From Straminergon stramineum (Eukaryota > Streptophyta > Bryopsida > Hypnales > Calliergonaceae): 64,000 bases of DNA. Position 1 is the stretch's first letter. Each line of letters starts with the position of its first letter. Shown in pieces: positions 47,489-59,610 of the stretch. Where the stretch lies: positions 13,459,001 to 13,523,000 of the forward strand of contig OY987266.1 of assembly GCA_963920665.1 (NCBI GenBank). The letters run 5' to 3'. Below the pieces are notes generated by a model. That model made no database searches and was not told the DNA's origin. It saw only the letters and a list, made by a program, of their open reading frames with translations. The position numbers and the translations under genes were made by a program.

Positions 47489-47894
47489 ATTGTGATAATA
47501 TAAGCATGCACAACAAATATACAATGAAAAACAAAAGTGAGTGTGGATTCAAAACTTTTTCATTCAAACAACCATATCATAAGCATCAATGGGCAAAGTC
47601 CAAAAGTAGATATACGAAAGTTGTAGTATGCGACATGTAACACATTACTATTTGAAAGAAAAATTAGTCCTAATTGATTTGAAAAAAAATTAATTTCAAA
47701 GTTAGACATGTCTAAAACATGGTTTTGTGCACCATAATTTGGGATTACTTTAATATCATGTCAATTTTTTTTTTCAAGCTCAATAAAAAACACTTTTGCC
47801 CTGTGAAGCCCTCTTCTATCCTAAACAAAAGTGTGCAAAGATAGATAATCGGAATAGAGTCACCTAACTGCACCGACCACTGCAAAATGTCCTG
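47489..47894. other. 3' flank of the receptor gene
   Basis: AT-rich. No other feature seen. Confidence 0.4.
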
Positions 47895-50800
47895 CTATTC
47901 ACCTTGCACATTCTCCTTTGTATTCCCACCATCTTCCTTGTACCGGAGAACACAAGGATTGGGAAGAAAGTCATAAGTCACTCTGAAGTCCTTCAGAGCC
48001 TCTTCAAATTTCCCCTCCTTCCACTTCTGCAACCCCTGCTTGAACTGCAAAGTCAGAGGATCTGGATGCATCTCATAAGACAGGTCCAAGTCAGCTCCAG
48101 CACCATCAAAGTCCCCAAGCTTGAACTTCACTTTGGCCCTCGCCAAGTACGTGACTACACAATTGTAAGGATCGGCCTCAATGGCTCTGTCGTAGTCACT
48201 GAGTGCTCCCACGAGATCAAATGGGTAGGCGTCTTCCCGCAACAAGCCCCGTTGAAATAGCGTGGGCTCGTGCTTTGGATTGATTGCTAGTGCTCGAGTG
48301 TAAGCGGCATCGGCTCCCTCGTAATCACCTGTGAAATATTTTGCTTGTCCCAGCAAATTCAGGATTTCCACGTTGTCGGGATCATGAGACCTTGATGCTT
48401 CCAAGTGAGCCATGGCGCCGTAGTAATCCCCCAGTGTAAAACACTTGATTGATGCCTCCAGTCTCAATGCTGCAGCTTCCTCAGGTTGTGTGTCATTGAC
48501 CTCCTTCCAGGTTTTCCATCCTAGTGCTTGCTTTCCTGGAGGTTTTGAACCATGCAAAAGAAGGTACAATGAGTTGGTCTACAAGAGTATTAAAAAGTTG
48601 ATTTGTTGTATACTAAATCCTTAACCAATGTGTACCATGAGCCTCGTTTATAATTGTAAAATGGAACATGATAGAGAGTTATTTGTAAAGTCCAACAATG
48701 CACCATGAATCAACAATTTAACCTCTTATTCTCTACTATCATGAGTTATGTCACTCTAAGTAGTAATAAGAAATGGAAGAGCTTGGTGGTCTCTCCGTAT
48801 TAGGTGTGTAAGAGCTTGATGGTCTTCCAACTCTCCACAGAATTTGATTTGAAAGACCACCATGCTCTTAAACCAAATTATGACTCTACTGGAGAGACCA
48901 CCAAGTTCTTCAATCTATTAGAGAGGCAAAACTCATGGTACAAAGCAGAGGGTAAAACTCCCAGTTCGTTGATGGATTTTAAGGATAACTCTGAGCGCAC
49001 TTCAATTAGAGAAAATAAAACACTGCAAATTCAGGACTTGAAAATCTAGCCTGGAAACGATTCTGTCTGTGCATCTGCAGACGCGGTGAGCTGCTTGGCT
49101 TCTTCACTGCCCCCAGCATCCAAAAGTGCCAAAAGGGAGTCTTTCCAGTCGATGGCCATAAGAACCTTATATCTGTCAAGCTTGTCCAACACATCTTGTG
49201 ACAATGTCAACCCCGCAAGTTTTCGTGCTGTGGTACACTCCGATACCTTCTCCATGTCTTCCAGCAAACCCTTCTTATCGTTGATAAGCCGTCGTAACGC
49301 CACTCGTGTCTGATAGACGAGCTCGCTTTCAGGCTCCAGATCCACCATTCTATCGATGAATTCCGAAGCTTGGACCATGTCATTCTGCAGAACCTTGGTC
49401 CGTGCTGCCTGCCGCAGCATCTCGACGTCCATTGTCACAGGTGTCAGTCTCCTCTGCTCTGCTCCGTCTATGAATGCTTGCAACTCCAAGAGATGAGGGT
49501 CGTCGTTCTGGACACTGAGAAGGTATGATAAGTCTTCCTCCGCATTGGCAACCTTGCCTTGCCTCACATTCTGCTCACATCGGGACAGAAGGAAGCTGTA
49601 CAATGTGATATAGCAAGATCGTGAGAGCGTGGATATGGAGCTTGGGTGCGGCAGCTTCGCCAGCTCGTAGCATCCGTCGAGGCATAATGTCTGCAAACCT
49701 GTCAGCTGGCCAAAAGTTGACGGCAAATTCTGTAGGCACTTACAGCCCAAGAGGTTTAACTCTCTTAGATTCTTCAACTCTCCGAGTGAATCCGGTAGCG
49801 TTCTCAAGCTCAGACAACCAGCTAAATTCAGGAGTATCAGCTCTTTGAAGGTGCTGATCTCCTCTGGTAGACTTTCAATGACCTTGCACTCAAAGAGAAA
49901 CAGCTTCTGCAACCTAGGGAAACTGGTACCGCTGGGAACCTCCAGAAGCTTTGGGCCATGGATACAGAGCTCATTCAGTCCATGAAGACGCTCAATGAAT
50001 GAAGGGAGTGCTGTGCCATTGCAACTCACCCTTAGATCCGTCAGACTATGAAGGTCTCTCATGGAGTCAGGAAACTGAATAATCCTGTTGCACAGAACGG
50101 AATCAAAACTCACCAAGTGCCGCAGCCTCCCCACTGACTCTGGAATCCCCTCCAGCTTGTAACATCTGAGCAACTGTAACGAAGCTAGTACCTCGCAGCT
50201 TCCAATCGCCTCTGGCAATGACACCAGGTTTGAACAGTCTATCAAGTTCAAGCGCGTCAAACTACTCATCCCTCCCATAGACTCGGGAAGATGCACTAAC
50301 TTCGTACATCCACGGAGTTCGAGATCCACCAACTCAGTAAGGTGCCCAATGGTCTCTGGAAGGCTCTCCAAACTGGAGCAATGCTCCAAATACAAAGTGC
50401 GCAACTGTTTCAAACGACTGATGGAAGCAGGTATCGCTTTTAAATCTTTGCAGCCATCGAGAATAAGTGTTTGCAACTTTGGAAACTGTCACATGCAACG
50501 CAAAAAGATTATTCAGATCTAATAGACACGCCAGGGTGATTACTCAAACTTCCGCATGGCTCTGATTGTTCGCAAAGTAACACAATGTCTTCATAGTATT
50601 GACGGAACAAAAGATGACTCCTTCACTGTACATATAACCACTGAGCATTAATTTGGTGTCTCTTATCATTCGGAAATAAGTGCAGGCAAAAAAGGACACA
50701 TATTTTTACATACCATGACGTGCGAGTCCGGGTCCCAGAGGTTAGTCAGTTTGCTCGATGTCAAGTCAAGCACCACTAACTTCCGCATGTGCAGCATCTC

Positions 50801-53028
50801 ACAGGGCAACGCTTCCATAGGCAGTCTCTGCCACCTGACATACCTCAATAGACGCGGAAATTTGATGTGTTGTCCACCGCAACCATCCAAATTGAGAAAT
50901 CGCAAAACCTCCATCACATTCAGGTTCTGGTTGGAAAGGTCGGTCTTGCTTTCAGCAAGAGAAAATGTTTCAACCTTCTCTGTGACCTGCACAACCAGAA
51001 AGTCAAATTACAATACGCAAGGCTGATATGGAAACATGGAAACATGGAAACAGGATCCTCATTTCATTCTCAACGCATACACCTGTTACTTCAAGTAATA
51101 AGATCTTCACCAAAATCTACCACACCAGTACTACCTAATTGTGCAACACCTTCAAGCCAAAAATATTTCTCGAGTGCTAGTCTTACCCCTTCGTTTAGCA
51201 GCGTCTCCTCCGACTCCGGCATCCATAAACGGCTGCGCTTCCCTGGATTTAGTTCTGCCTCCAAGGCAACGATCGTGTGACCCAAGTCGATCAGAAGGTC
51301 GTGCATGGTGAGGCGCTGTTCGCCATCGATCATCAGCAAAGATTTTTTCAAGAGGTTTCGGAGACCAAGTTCCACTGACCATCCCAGTGATGCCCAAATA
51401 TCCTTACACAAAGGCATCGATGTCCCGAGCAAGAAGCAAGCTACATCGAGGAACATATCCTTATGTCTCGGTTCTAAGGAATCATAGCTGATCTTCAGTC
51501 TTTGTAATAGCTTGTTGTGGTCCTGCAATGTGTCATGCATCTGAAGACGCTCCAGAACCTCTCTCCATACCGAACGGTTCTGTTCCAGGTTTAGAAGCTT
51601 GCCTATGATCTCTAATGTCAAGGGGTGTCCGCCACAAGCCAGAGCTACCTCGCTTGCCAGTTCCTCGAATCCTTGAGCTGCAAAAATCGAACCAAATGCA
51701 TGCCAACAAAAGAGCTGCTTGCCCTCTGACGGCTTCAGAAACTCCATCTGAAACACCGAATTCGGACCGAACACCAAACACATCTCCACATCCCGAGATG
51801 TTATGATGCAACAACTACCCACTCCAAGACTGCCGCTGGGACACAGAGCATCTCTTGGGAAGAAGCTCTCGACGCCATCCAGAACAATAAGCGCACGCTT
51901 GCTCTGTAACGACTGCCTCAACAGGGTGCTCACATCTCCCACGTTGACCTCCTCCTTGTTACCACTCAAATCACTCAGAAGCTGACGTTGTAGAGAAACA
52001 AGCCCTAGGTCACCTTTGGATAGCTCCCTTGTAACATTGGCCAAGAAACTCGATGCAGCAAAATCAGTTTTTAAGCGCTTGAAAATCGCTTCTGCCAATG
52101 TGGTCTTTCCAATGCCACCCATGCCGTGGATTCCCAATATATATGGTCCTCTCGACAGGTTCTGGAACAGTACAGATGAGAGCTCCACAGCTCGTTGGTC
52201 GAGTGCCACTGGAAAGAGCGACTTCAGGTATTGAAGCACTTCACGAACAATTGCCTGCACAAGGCTTGTCTCAGACCTGCATAACAAATACATATTAAAG
52301 ACTCATGCTCACAAACACTCCTTACGCAGTAAAACCATGCATCCTGTGAAATAGTAGCAAATTCCAACATCTCTTTGAAATACCATGCGTTTAGGCGATG
52401 TTTGAAAATACCCCGAGAAGCGCTCGAGATCAAAGCCGAACAGGTTTGCAGACTGAGTAAGACAATTTTTCCACTCTTCCATCTTTTCTGCTCCATAGCG
52501 CCCTCTCTGTTTGCTCAATCCTTCTGAAAATGGAGATGAAAGGGCTTCTGGCCGCCGTAGATGAAAGGGTTCGACATGATAGAACACGGGCAGAATCTGC
52601 TTGCCGCTGCTGCGGTGGATCGCCGCAAGCTCGTCGAGACACCAACTGGATTCGGCGTAACCCGGCGAGAAAACGCATATGCACACCGGCGCTACTCTGA
52701 TGGCTTCCAGGATAGAATTCCACGTTTTCTTACCACGCTCGATGTCCTGCGCGTCCAGGAAGGGACGCACCCCCGCAGCCCGAAGGCCCTCGTACAGCTT
52801 CTTCACAAATGAGTCCTTCACGTCTGGCCCTCTGTGGTTCAAGAACACATCAAAGATCTCTTCAGATTGTGGCCCTGCACAAAAATGGATACGTCAATAT
52901 GAGTTCAGACCACAAACTTAGTACGAAATTTGATTCCTCTCTCTTTCTCCTCCACCTAGGGTTCTAAACCGGCAGCTTCTCTTGTGAAATAGCAAACCTG
53001 AAGTATGAGTGTCGTTGTCGCTGGCCAT
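47895..53028 (-). CDS. TIR-NBS-LRR-TPR immune receptor, six exons
   Basis: Modelled exons (minus): 53028-52998, 52874-52412, 52276-51187, 50986-50714, 50485-49051 and 48535-47895; all joins keep frame and give 1310 residues. The start MASDNDTHTSG fits the first donor. TIR ~15-160: FDVFLNHRGPDVK and SSWCLDEL with Glu92, the expected NADase glutamate. NB-ARC: P-loop GMGGIGKTT (216-224), LIVLDGV, CCIITSRD, GGHPLTLE and MHD at 489-491. LRRs ~590-905, many ending in a SLPE..G..L-type phrase. Then a helical region and TPRs in the last exon (for example AKYFTGDYEGADAAYTRALAINP). Introns 1-4 have GT-AG ends. Intron 5 would use GC (CCAG|GCTAGA); without it, translation stops at 49046 after residue ~1099. 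It should act in the cytoplasm or nucleus as a pathogen sensor signalling through TIR NAD cleavage. All key motifs are present, so probably functional. Confidence 0.85.
48777..48910. repeat. Nested inverted repeat inside the last receptor intron
   Basis: Outer arms AAGAGCTTGGTGGTCTCTCC (48777-48796) and 48891-48910 pair with one mismatch. Inner arms 48809-48826 and 48852-48870 pair and also resemble the outer ones. It could be a small MITE or a small-RNA hairpin. Confidence 0.65.
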
Positions 53029-53480
53029 GACGGATTCCTATGCAACAGTCGGTGACATCTGGTGAAACGGCAGCTCGCTTTTCTTCGCATCTCATCACAT
53101 ATACATCTGCATAAAATAATTTCCAGTAAGCCCCACGCCATTCACATGAGGTAGTCTCAAAATTGTCCACAACAGTACGGAGACACAGCAGATAAACATC
53201 ACCAAGCGAGAAACATCAGAAGTTGAAATGCTAGAATTCTAAGAGAAGATTTTGTGGAGTCTTGCTAAGATGTGCGTGTAGCCATACCCAGAAATTCAAA
53301 ACAGGCGGACACTCTTGCGGCCAGATTTCCCTATCTGAAGACCACTTCTGGAAAATCGCCGAAATCAAAACATACATTTTTAAGGTAATAATTTAATGAT
53401 ATTCATATATCATTAATTCATTAATTATATGTAATTATATTTATATTTGTATTATAAAATAGATATATATTTCACATATA
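53029..53480 (-). promoter_or_regulatory. Upstream region of the receptor gene
   Basis: Contains the likely 5' UTR and promoter of the minus-strand receptor. No clear TATA box at a fixed distance. An AT-rich stretch (53380-53470) follows upstream. Confidence 0.3.
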
Positions 53481-54110
53481 CGCGTCCACGCCCCGGGCGC
53501 GTCACCACCGCGCGCTCGAAGCTGATCGACGAGGAACTCTTAACGCCTGTTACCACAGGGATATTCTCCCGACTGCAAGACGTGCGTGATCCACCCGCCC
53601 ATGGAGTCACGGACGTGACGAGCTCTCCCATGTGGTAGAGCAGCAACCTGTCCGGGAACGCGCACTACCGATTCTCCAGGCGCCATGTACCGAAGTTCGC
53701 GAGCGCTGAGAGCGCGTGCCATATGTTGTAGTCCCACAGCCCGCGCACATGCTCTGTAGTTGTCCGCCATAAAGGTCGTGCCGCGCCGGAAGATGGCATT
53801 CTGCGGGAGTGCTGTTTTGTAGAAGAGGCCGTAGGTATTCTTGGCACCGTCGCGCTCTTCGTGGCCGCCGATGCACAGGAGGCGGTTGTGTTCATCGTCG
53901 CGAAGGAGGTCGAAGGTCTCGCCGGTGCCTTCCGAGGGAGCGCGCGCGTGCAGCCCGCTCATGAACCAGTTCGTGTCTGTGTCAGATATGCCCGGGTGCG
54001 CACGTCCTTCAGCAGCAGGAATGTGTTTTCTGGTGTGACGTCTGCAAGCTTCTCATTCTACGTGCTCGGCGACGGTGTGTCTTGGATTGGCTCCTTCTCC
54101 GACCTCGCTT
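53480..54110 (-). other. GC-rich coding-like segment, unrecognised
   Basis: About 0.6 kb is sharply GC-rich compared with both flanks. A 140-codon minus frame (53962-53540) has DEHNRLLCIGGHEERDGAK and YGLFYKTALPQNAIFRRGT, and neighbouring frames continue with YNIWHALSALANFGTWRLEN and LLLYHMGELVTSVTP. This suggests a frameshifted remnant of a real protein. No family recognised; transfer or a fragment of a GC-rich host exon are both possible. Confidence 0.3.
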
Positions 54111-54182
54111 GATGAGCGGAAGTCGAATCTGTGCATCAATCAAAGCAGACGACCTTGACCTCCACAGACATGGCCTACTCCG

Positions 54183-54305
54183 TTTCGTTACAGACGCGAT
54201 GTTTGAATTTCTACAACAATCAAACATTAAAGCCTTGGAAAATCTCTACAGAAACTACCTAATTTGTTTCATTACAGACACGAATTTCTACAACAATCAA
54301 ACATC
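54183..54305. repeat. Short direct repeat
   Basis: The phrase GAATTTCTACAACAATCAAAC, preceded by a GTTTC(G/A)TTACAGAC variant, occurs twice about 80 bp apart (54183-54230 and 54267-54305). Confidence 0.7.
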
Positions 54306-56319
54306 GATCACGACCTTCACACCTGCAGAGAAGACCTAATGAGTTTGGGTGTGAGTTGCAAACACGCAGTAAATTTTAATGTTGAAGGACAATCAAAGCT
54401 ACCATAGATGTTGATAGTGCCTTAGGTGTTGTGTGATATTATCATTTGAGGACTAACAAACATCATTTAGTATGTCTAAAATCAAACCCACAACCGAAAT
54501 CCCTGCCATTTTGCAGATATCTCTAAAATCCAGAGAGAAACCAGACTCATGACAACTTGCTCTCAACCATCAACAAATTAGTGGGATTATTATCATCATT
54601 ATTATTATAAAAACAGACTAAGAGTCCCTCAGGGAGAATCACCTTGACAATGTAGAAACTGAGAGCAATGAGTGAAAAAGGTGAGACGGTCATCATCTGT
54701 GGCTAGCAGTAAACTAACCCTGGATCTTTGATGAAACGGACATGTTGCAAATAACGCCTGTTTGTACGCAAGTTCTTCCAAAGATGGCGTAATTAGCTAT
54801 CAACACATAATCTTTTCTCTGGACACTACAGTAATTTGCCGTTTCCATTGTCTCCAACAAACAACCCCACGTGCTATAATGTCAAACATGTACTGGCTGA
54901 CAGATTCCACTTTATGTAACTTAATTGGCACCTCCAATCCTAATACTTTCAAGTAAACCAAGAATCTGTCATTCATCGAATCCGGAGCTCCCTTCACAAG
55001 GTCGGGACTCGGGACTGCAAAATCGGATGCCGTTCAAAACCAAAGGAACTCCGCAAATGTTTGTAACGAGTCCTGCATCTGAGTTCTTCTGTTGTTGTCA
55101 GACATTAGGTACACAATAAGTATCAACAAACATCGTAGAACCTTTGGAATGCAGATTAGCAACATACGGCAGTTTGCAACATGAACCTCAAAACAGGCGT
55201 TCGTCACAGGTGCAACCTGCATCATATTTAATTCTGGAGCTTCGATGGCCACTCAGACATGATTCTTGCAAGGTCCTGATGGCCATGGCTGCTTCTGTCT
55301 CTGGATCTGATGGATGCCAAGTCTCTGGAGAAAGTGAACACCATAAATTAGATGTGCTTCACAATCGGCGAGCACTAGAGGATGCTCAAGTCAGCTGCGA
55401 TGTTTCGAATGAGATCTGCTGCGAGTTTGTTCGGAGTAGCGGTAGTGATGCACATTTCATCAGCTGTGGAGAGTGAGCAGGAATTCACAATGAGCGAAGC
55501 AGTGGAGACGGTGCCACGACTCCACCGATGGCTCACTCAATGTGTATCCAACCTGCACACGACCTCGACGAAGTGAGCTCGCTCGGCAAGCTGCGCACGA
55601 AGAATCCGGTGACGATCTGTCGAAGGCAGCACGACCAACCTGGAGCACAAAGCGAGCAGGCTCAAGATCATGGAAAACGCATCAAGCAGGTCGCCTAGAA
55701 ATCCCAGCTTCTGCGTTTCGTGCTTTTCTTCGTCCACGGAGATCGACTTAAAACCCTAGCTTCTGCGTTTCGCGGTCGCTGCCGCTCCATTATGGACTGG
55801 GTGATTCACAAGAAAACAAGATTATGCGGTGTAACCACATGTCAAGACCTACTGAACCACGGCAGTGGTGAGCGAGGTAATGGCTCTCGATTATCTCTTA
55901 TAATTTTGCTTGCTTTTGAATTATCGGACATAATCACAATGTAGACCACCTCTAATCCTCTCTCGTAGCAATAGACTTTTTATGGGTTCCGTCAGGGGAC
56001 GCTGACGCTCCCCTGACGGAGGAACTTCGGCGCCGGGGAACGCTTACGAGAACTCGTCGCAGGGTTGTTCTTTCTGATAGTGCTGGTTTCTTAAACCCTA
56101 ACTCTCATCGCAAGCATGCAGCATTCGAAACTGCGAATGCACTCAATTTCGAGCTTCAAGTGCTTTCTAATTCCAAGGTAACAAGAAGAGTCTAAGGAGC
56201 TCAATTTTATTTCGTTTTGTTTTTGTCTTTTGAAAATTTTCCTTTGAAAGTGCTTCATCCAATTTCCAAATTTTTTAGGCCGAGATGAACAAACGCTCTT
56301 GGGGTGAATGTATTTGGTT
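54306..56319. other. Mixed intergenic sequence
   Basis: No supported gene. A short direct repeat (AGCTTCTGCGTTTCG) occurs at ~55706 and ~55758 in a GC-richer stretch (55500-55800). Scattered short frames on both strands have no recognisable domain. Confidence 0.35.
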
Positions 56320-56520
56320 GAGGTAGCGCGGAATGGAATTTCCTTCTTGAAACGCTTGCAGAAATGAAAAATCTCAAACAAATGATCACAAATTTCGCAC
56401 CTGGCAAGACGATTCAAGCAATGCAGTCCAAAAAAGATGAACCTCGCGAAGAGCTCTTGCAGTCGATTACTGTACAGGAATTGCACTATTCAAGAAGGAA
56501 ATTCCATTCTGCGCTACCTC
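56320..56520. repeat. Near-perfect 32 bp inverted repeat with 137 bp loop
   Basis: Arms 56320-56351 and 56489-56520 pair with one mismatch in 32 (GAGGTAGCGC...AATTTCCTTCTTGAA). Candidate MITE or small-RNA precursor. Confidence 0.8.
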
Positions 56521-57000
56521 ATCGACCGTCTTGAATTCTGATCGGCGGTCGATTAATAACCACACGCTATTGTCAATCATGTCCTGTCTTTTTCTACCAA
56601 TTTTTAATTGATGTTCTGTTCATGATGATATCGCATTGTCTTAGAATTCTGATTAGGTTTAAGCTTGTAAATTCATTGATAGCTTTTGCGCGTCCAAAAG
56701 AGAGGGACTCACTGGCTTTAATTTTTGCGAATGTTGTGCTTTGCGGGAGTTTTTGGAGATCAGATTTGTCACTCGTGGATGTTACTCGGAGGTTGCTAGG
56801 TCTAAGGTTGATGTTCTGCGTTTTAGGTTCGAGGCAGGCGAGACATCATTGGCCGCAGAAGCAATTGAGATGAAAGAGGGAAAGAGCTTCGTTAGGAAGG
56901 GAGGTGCGGCTGGTGCAGGGGGGTATTAAGGCGTAGTAAGGTGTCGTTCTTTTGCTTTAAATGTAGCTTTGGTCATTGGTGTTTGTTTTCAATGTTATCC
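56521..57000. other. Unrecognised short frame
   Basis: A plus-strand frame ending at 56929 (EFLEIRFVTRGCYSEVARSK ... MKEGKSFVRKGGAAGAGGY) has coding-like composition, but no family is recognised. Confidence 0.2.
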
Positions 57001-59610
57001 CTTGAATAGCTTTCAGGAATCTAGACCTGTAGGAAGCTATAATTATGCACATACTTTGTTGCTGTCTTTGGATTGGTGTCTGTCAAATTAACACTGTTAT
57101 TTTATGTGCGAGATGTTGACGTTTCTTGTCTTTCATAGATGGCGAGGCTCAATAATGGATTGGTGTTGTTCGATGCTATTTTAATCAAGCCCATGCTTTA
57201 AATTGTGTGGACTTTTTTTTCAATATTCATCGGTTTCATGTATTTTGAAGAATATTGGGGTTGTTGAGTTCATTGTAAAGGTTTGGAATTTGGGTGCATC
57301 TAATCTCAACAGGTAAAGAATCTTTTGCAAAGTCTTCAAGCATCTAAGATTCTATCGTATGGCAGGTATTGGACAATTTCCGAACCACAATGGTTGGCGT
57401 TGGTGTTTAATTTGGCTCTCTTTGTGAGCATGTCAATTCTTGCTCCTCAGGCTTCCTAGGTCTCTAATTAACTTACTACTGCAAAACTTGAAACATCATT
57501 TGTGAGACAATAATGCGTGCAGCTAGTGGTACCTAGCACTAGAGTCCCTGTGATAAATCCAGTTGTGCGAGGTGCATTGTTTTGGCGTCTTGCTTCTAGG
57601 GATTTCTAAGTGAGACCAGAAACCCTACTTAATGAAGGATATTTCTCAACCTAAATTCAACCCACGCAGACAGGTGGATATCAATATTGTCACGCTTTTG
57701 AAGTTTACAATTGAAGTGGCTTTGCCACTGGAAGAATGGTGCCACTTCTCACCGCAGTAGCACAAAGACAAAATGTAGTGGGATTGTCCAAAAGCAGGAG
57801 TGAGTTTGGTCACACAATCCAAAACGTCCCATACTTCCCATTGGTGAAAGATCATATATTTCAGAATTTTCCAGGCTTGTCGTTGGTGGTAAGCGACGCC
57901 TTTGCTTCCAGTGTGCTGAAATGCAAATTTAGAGCCTTTCTTTCTGGATGCTTGCAATGCTTCTACTACAGAAATGCAGTCGCACTTCCAGATTAGATTG
58001 ATCATCAAAAATGTGTTTTGAAATATATATGATGTTTTAAATGCAAATGAATGAGTTACAAGGGTGAGCATTGGTACTGTACAACTATATATGCATGTCT
58101 TATGAATCATTGTTTTCTCCTATTTCAGTCTTGGATTGATGATACTATAGATTTGCATCTCTTTAACATGTGAACACATGCAGCTAGGAGTGTGATTTTG
58201 GGGTGGTCTTTGATAGAGTTGTAGAGATCTTTGGGTACAACAGTCATTCAGTCAAATTTGTTGTGAATAGAGTTTAACCATTATGTATGAATTTCTTATG
58301 CAATTGCCATGGTGAGAATGGGAAGCTGTCACTACTACCTTATTCAACTACAAGGACTGGCACTTCATGCTGAATATTTAATTAAATTTGGGAAATTCTA
58401 TTTTGACACATGCGTAAAGTAGGAATATTCCTTCAAAATTCATATTTTTTTGATACACAATTTTATTTCGTTTTTAAATTCCTAACATTCCGTCATCTAT
58501 TTTTAGAATTATTTTTTGCCAACCTCAATGACTGGGTACGATATCCATAATACTCTATAGCAAACAAAAATTGATGACCATACACAATTACCATAAACAA
58601 TTAGTCAAATCATACTTGCACCCAAGTTGGTAATAGAAAGTCAAACACGACACCAGTAGTGTAAGAATTGAGGAGTTGCTTGTGGTGTTGGGTTAGTACT
58701 AGAGACAAAATAAGTCTTGCATGGACGTCATTGTCTCCCTTTGTGCGGGACAATTTTTTGTAACTCACATCCCATCTTCATAGCTTGTGCAACATCCATT
58801 TTCAAAGCAATCAAAGGATTCCAAACATCACCTCCACCAATTTGAACTAGTATTAACCCCTAAATGCCCAAGGCCATTTTTGAGCTTCTAGAAATTTGCT
58901 CTAAATTGAACAAAAATCCATCATTTTAATAAGTTGTATCAATTGTTTTTTAATTACTAACTATACAAATTCAAAGTAGACATATTAGAAATCACATAAG
59001 AAAAGAAAACACAACAATATCACTTACGAATTGAAAGATTATATATTTTGATCATGAGGATGGAGTTAAAACTGCAAAAGTGGTTTGAAGTCTTTCAATC
59101 CTCTTTTCACAAGTCAAATCTAAAGTTGGTCACAAAAAAATATGAAGTTAAAGGGCTTAAACATATATAACCCTAATCCATTTATGGCTTCTCAAAATCT
59201 ACTCTACAATTTTTTAAATGACTTTCGAATGTGATTTTTTCTCTAAGTTCAAGTGTATTTGACACTCATTTCCAAGAGCCCCCAACACTAAAAAAAGTCA
59301 AGATTGCAATGGATACCCTTGCACAAAATCTTGAATCGAAAAATCATAATGAATCATTTTCAAAATAGAATTTTTGATGCTAAAACTAGACTTCCAAAAG
59401 AATTTTTCAAAAATATTAACTACTAAAATTAACAACTTAGTTAAGTTTTATCTAACTTCAAAGTATTGTTGACACCAAAATTTGAAGCCTCGGGCATTTA
59501 GGGATTAAGGGCCACTTCACACTACAGCCAAAGGTCAAGAGTCCATCAATATCCACCAAATAGATTTCAAAAAATAAGGATTTCGGCCTCTCAAGCCTTC
59601 ACATTAGGAA
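57001..59610. repeat. Segmental repeat copy 2 (partner at 35454-38337)
   Basis: Same order and content as copy 1: the NIPA-like exon fragment (57139-57270, where one CAA codon is now TAA), the unrecognised frames, and the nested MITE (58853-59508). It lacks the 294 bp hAT-like MITE and keeps its empty site at 59568-59575. Confidence 0.85.
58853..59508. mobile_element. MITE-like element, TTAACCCCTAAATGC family, copy 4
   Basis: Duplicate of the element at 37281-37934, carried along in the segmental repeat. It ends GGCATTTAGGGATTAA, a better match to its own left end than copy 3. Confidence 0.65.

Noticed and set aside
49086..52921. Plus-strand frames opposite the receptor gene
   Set aside because: They are antisense shadows of the LRR, NB-ARC and TIR exons.
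56091..56486. 131-codon minus-strand frame
   Set aside because: It overlaps the inverted-repeat stem and loop, has erratic composition, and shows no conserved pattern.
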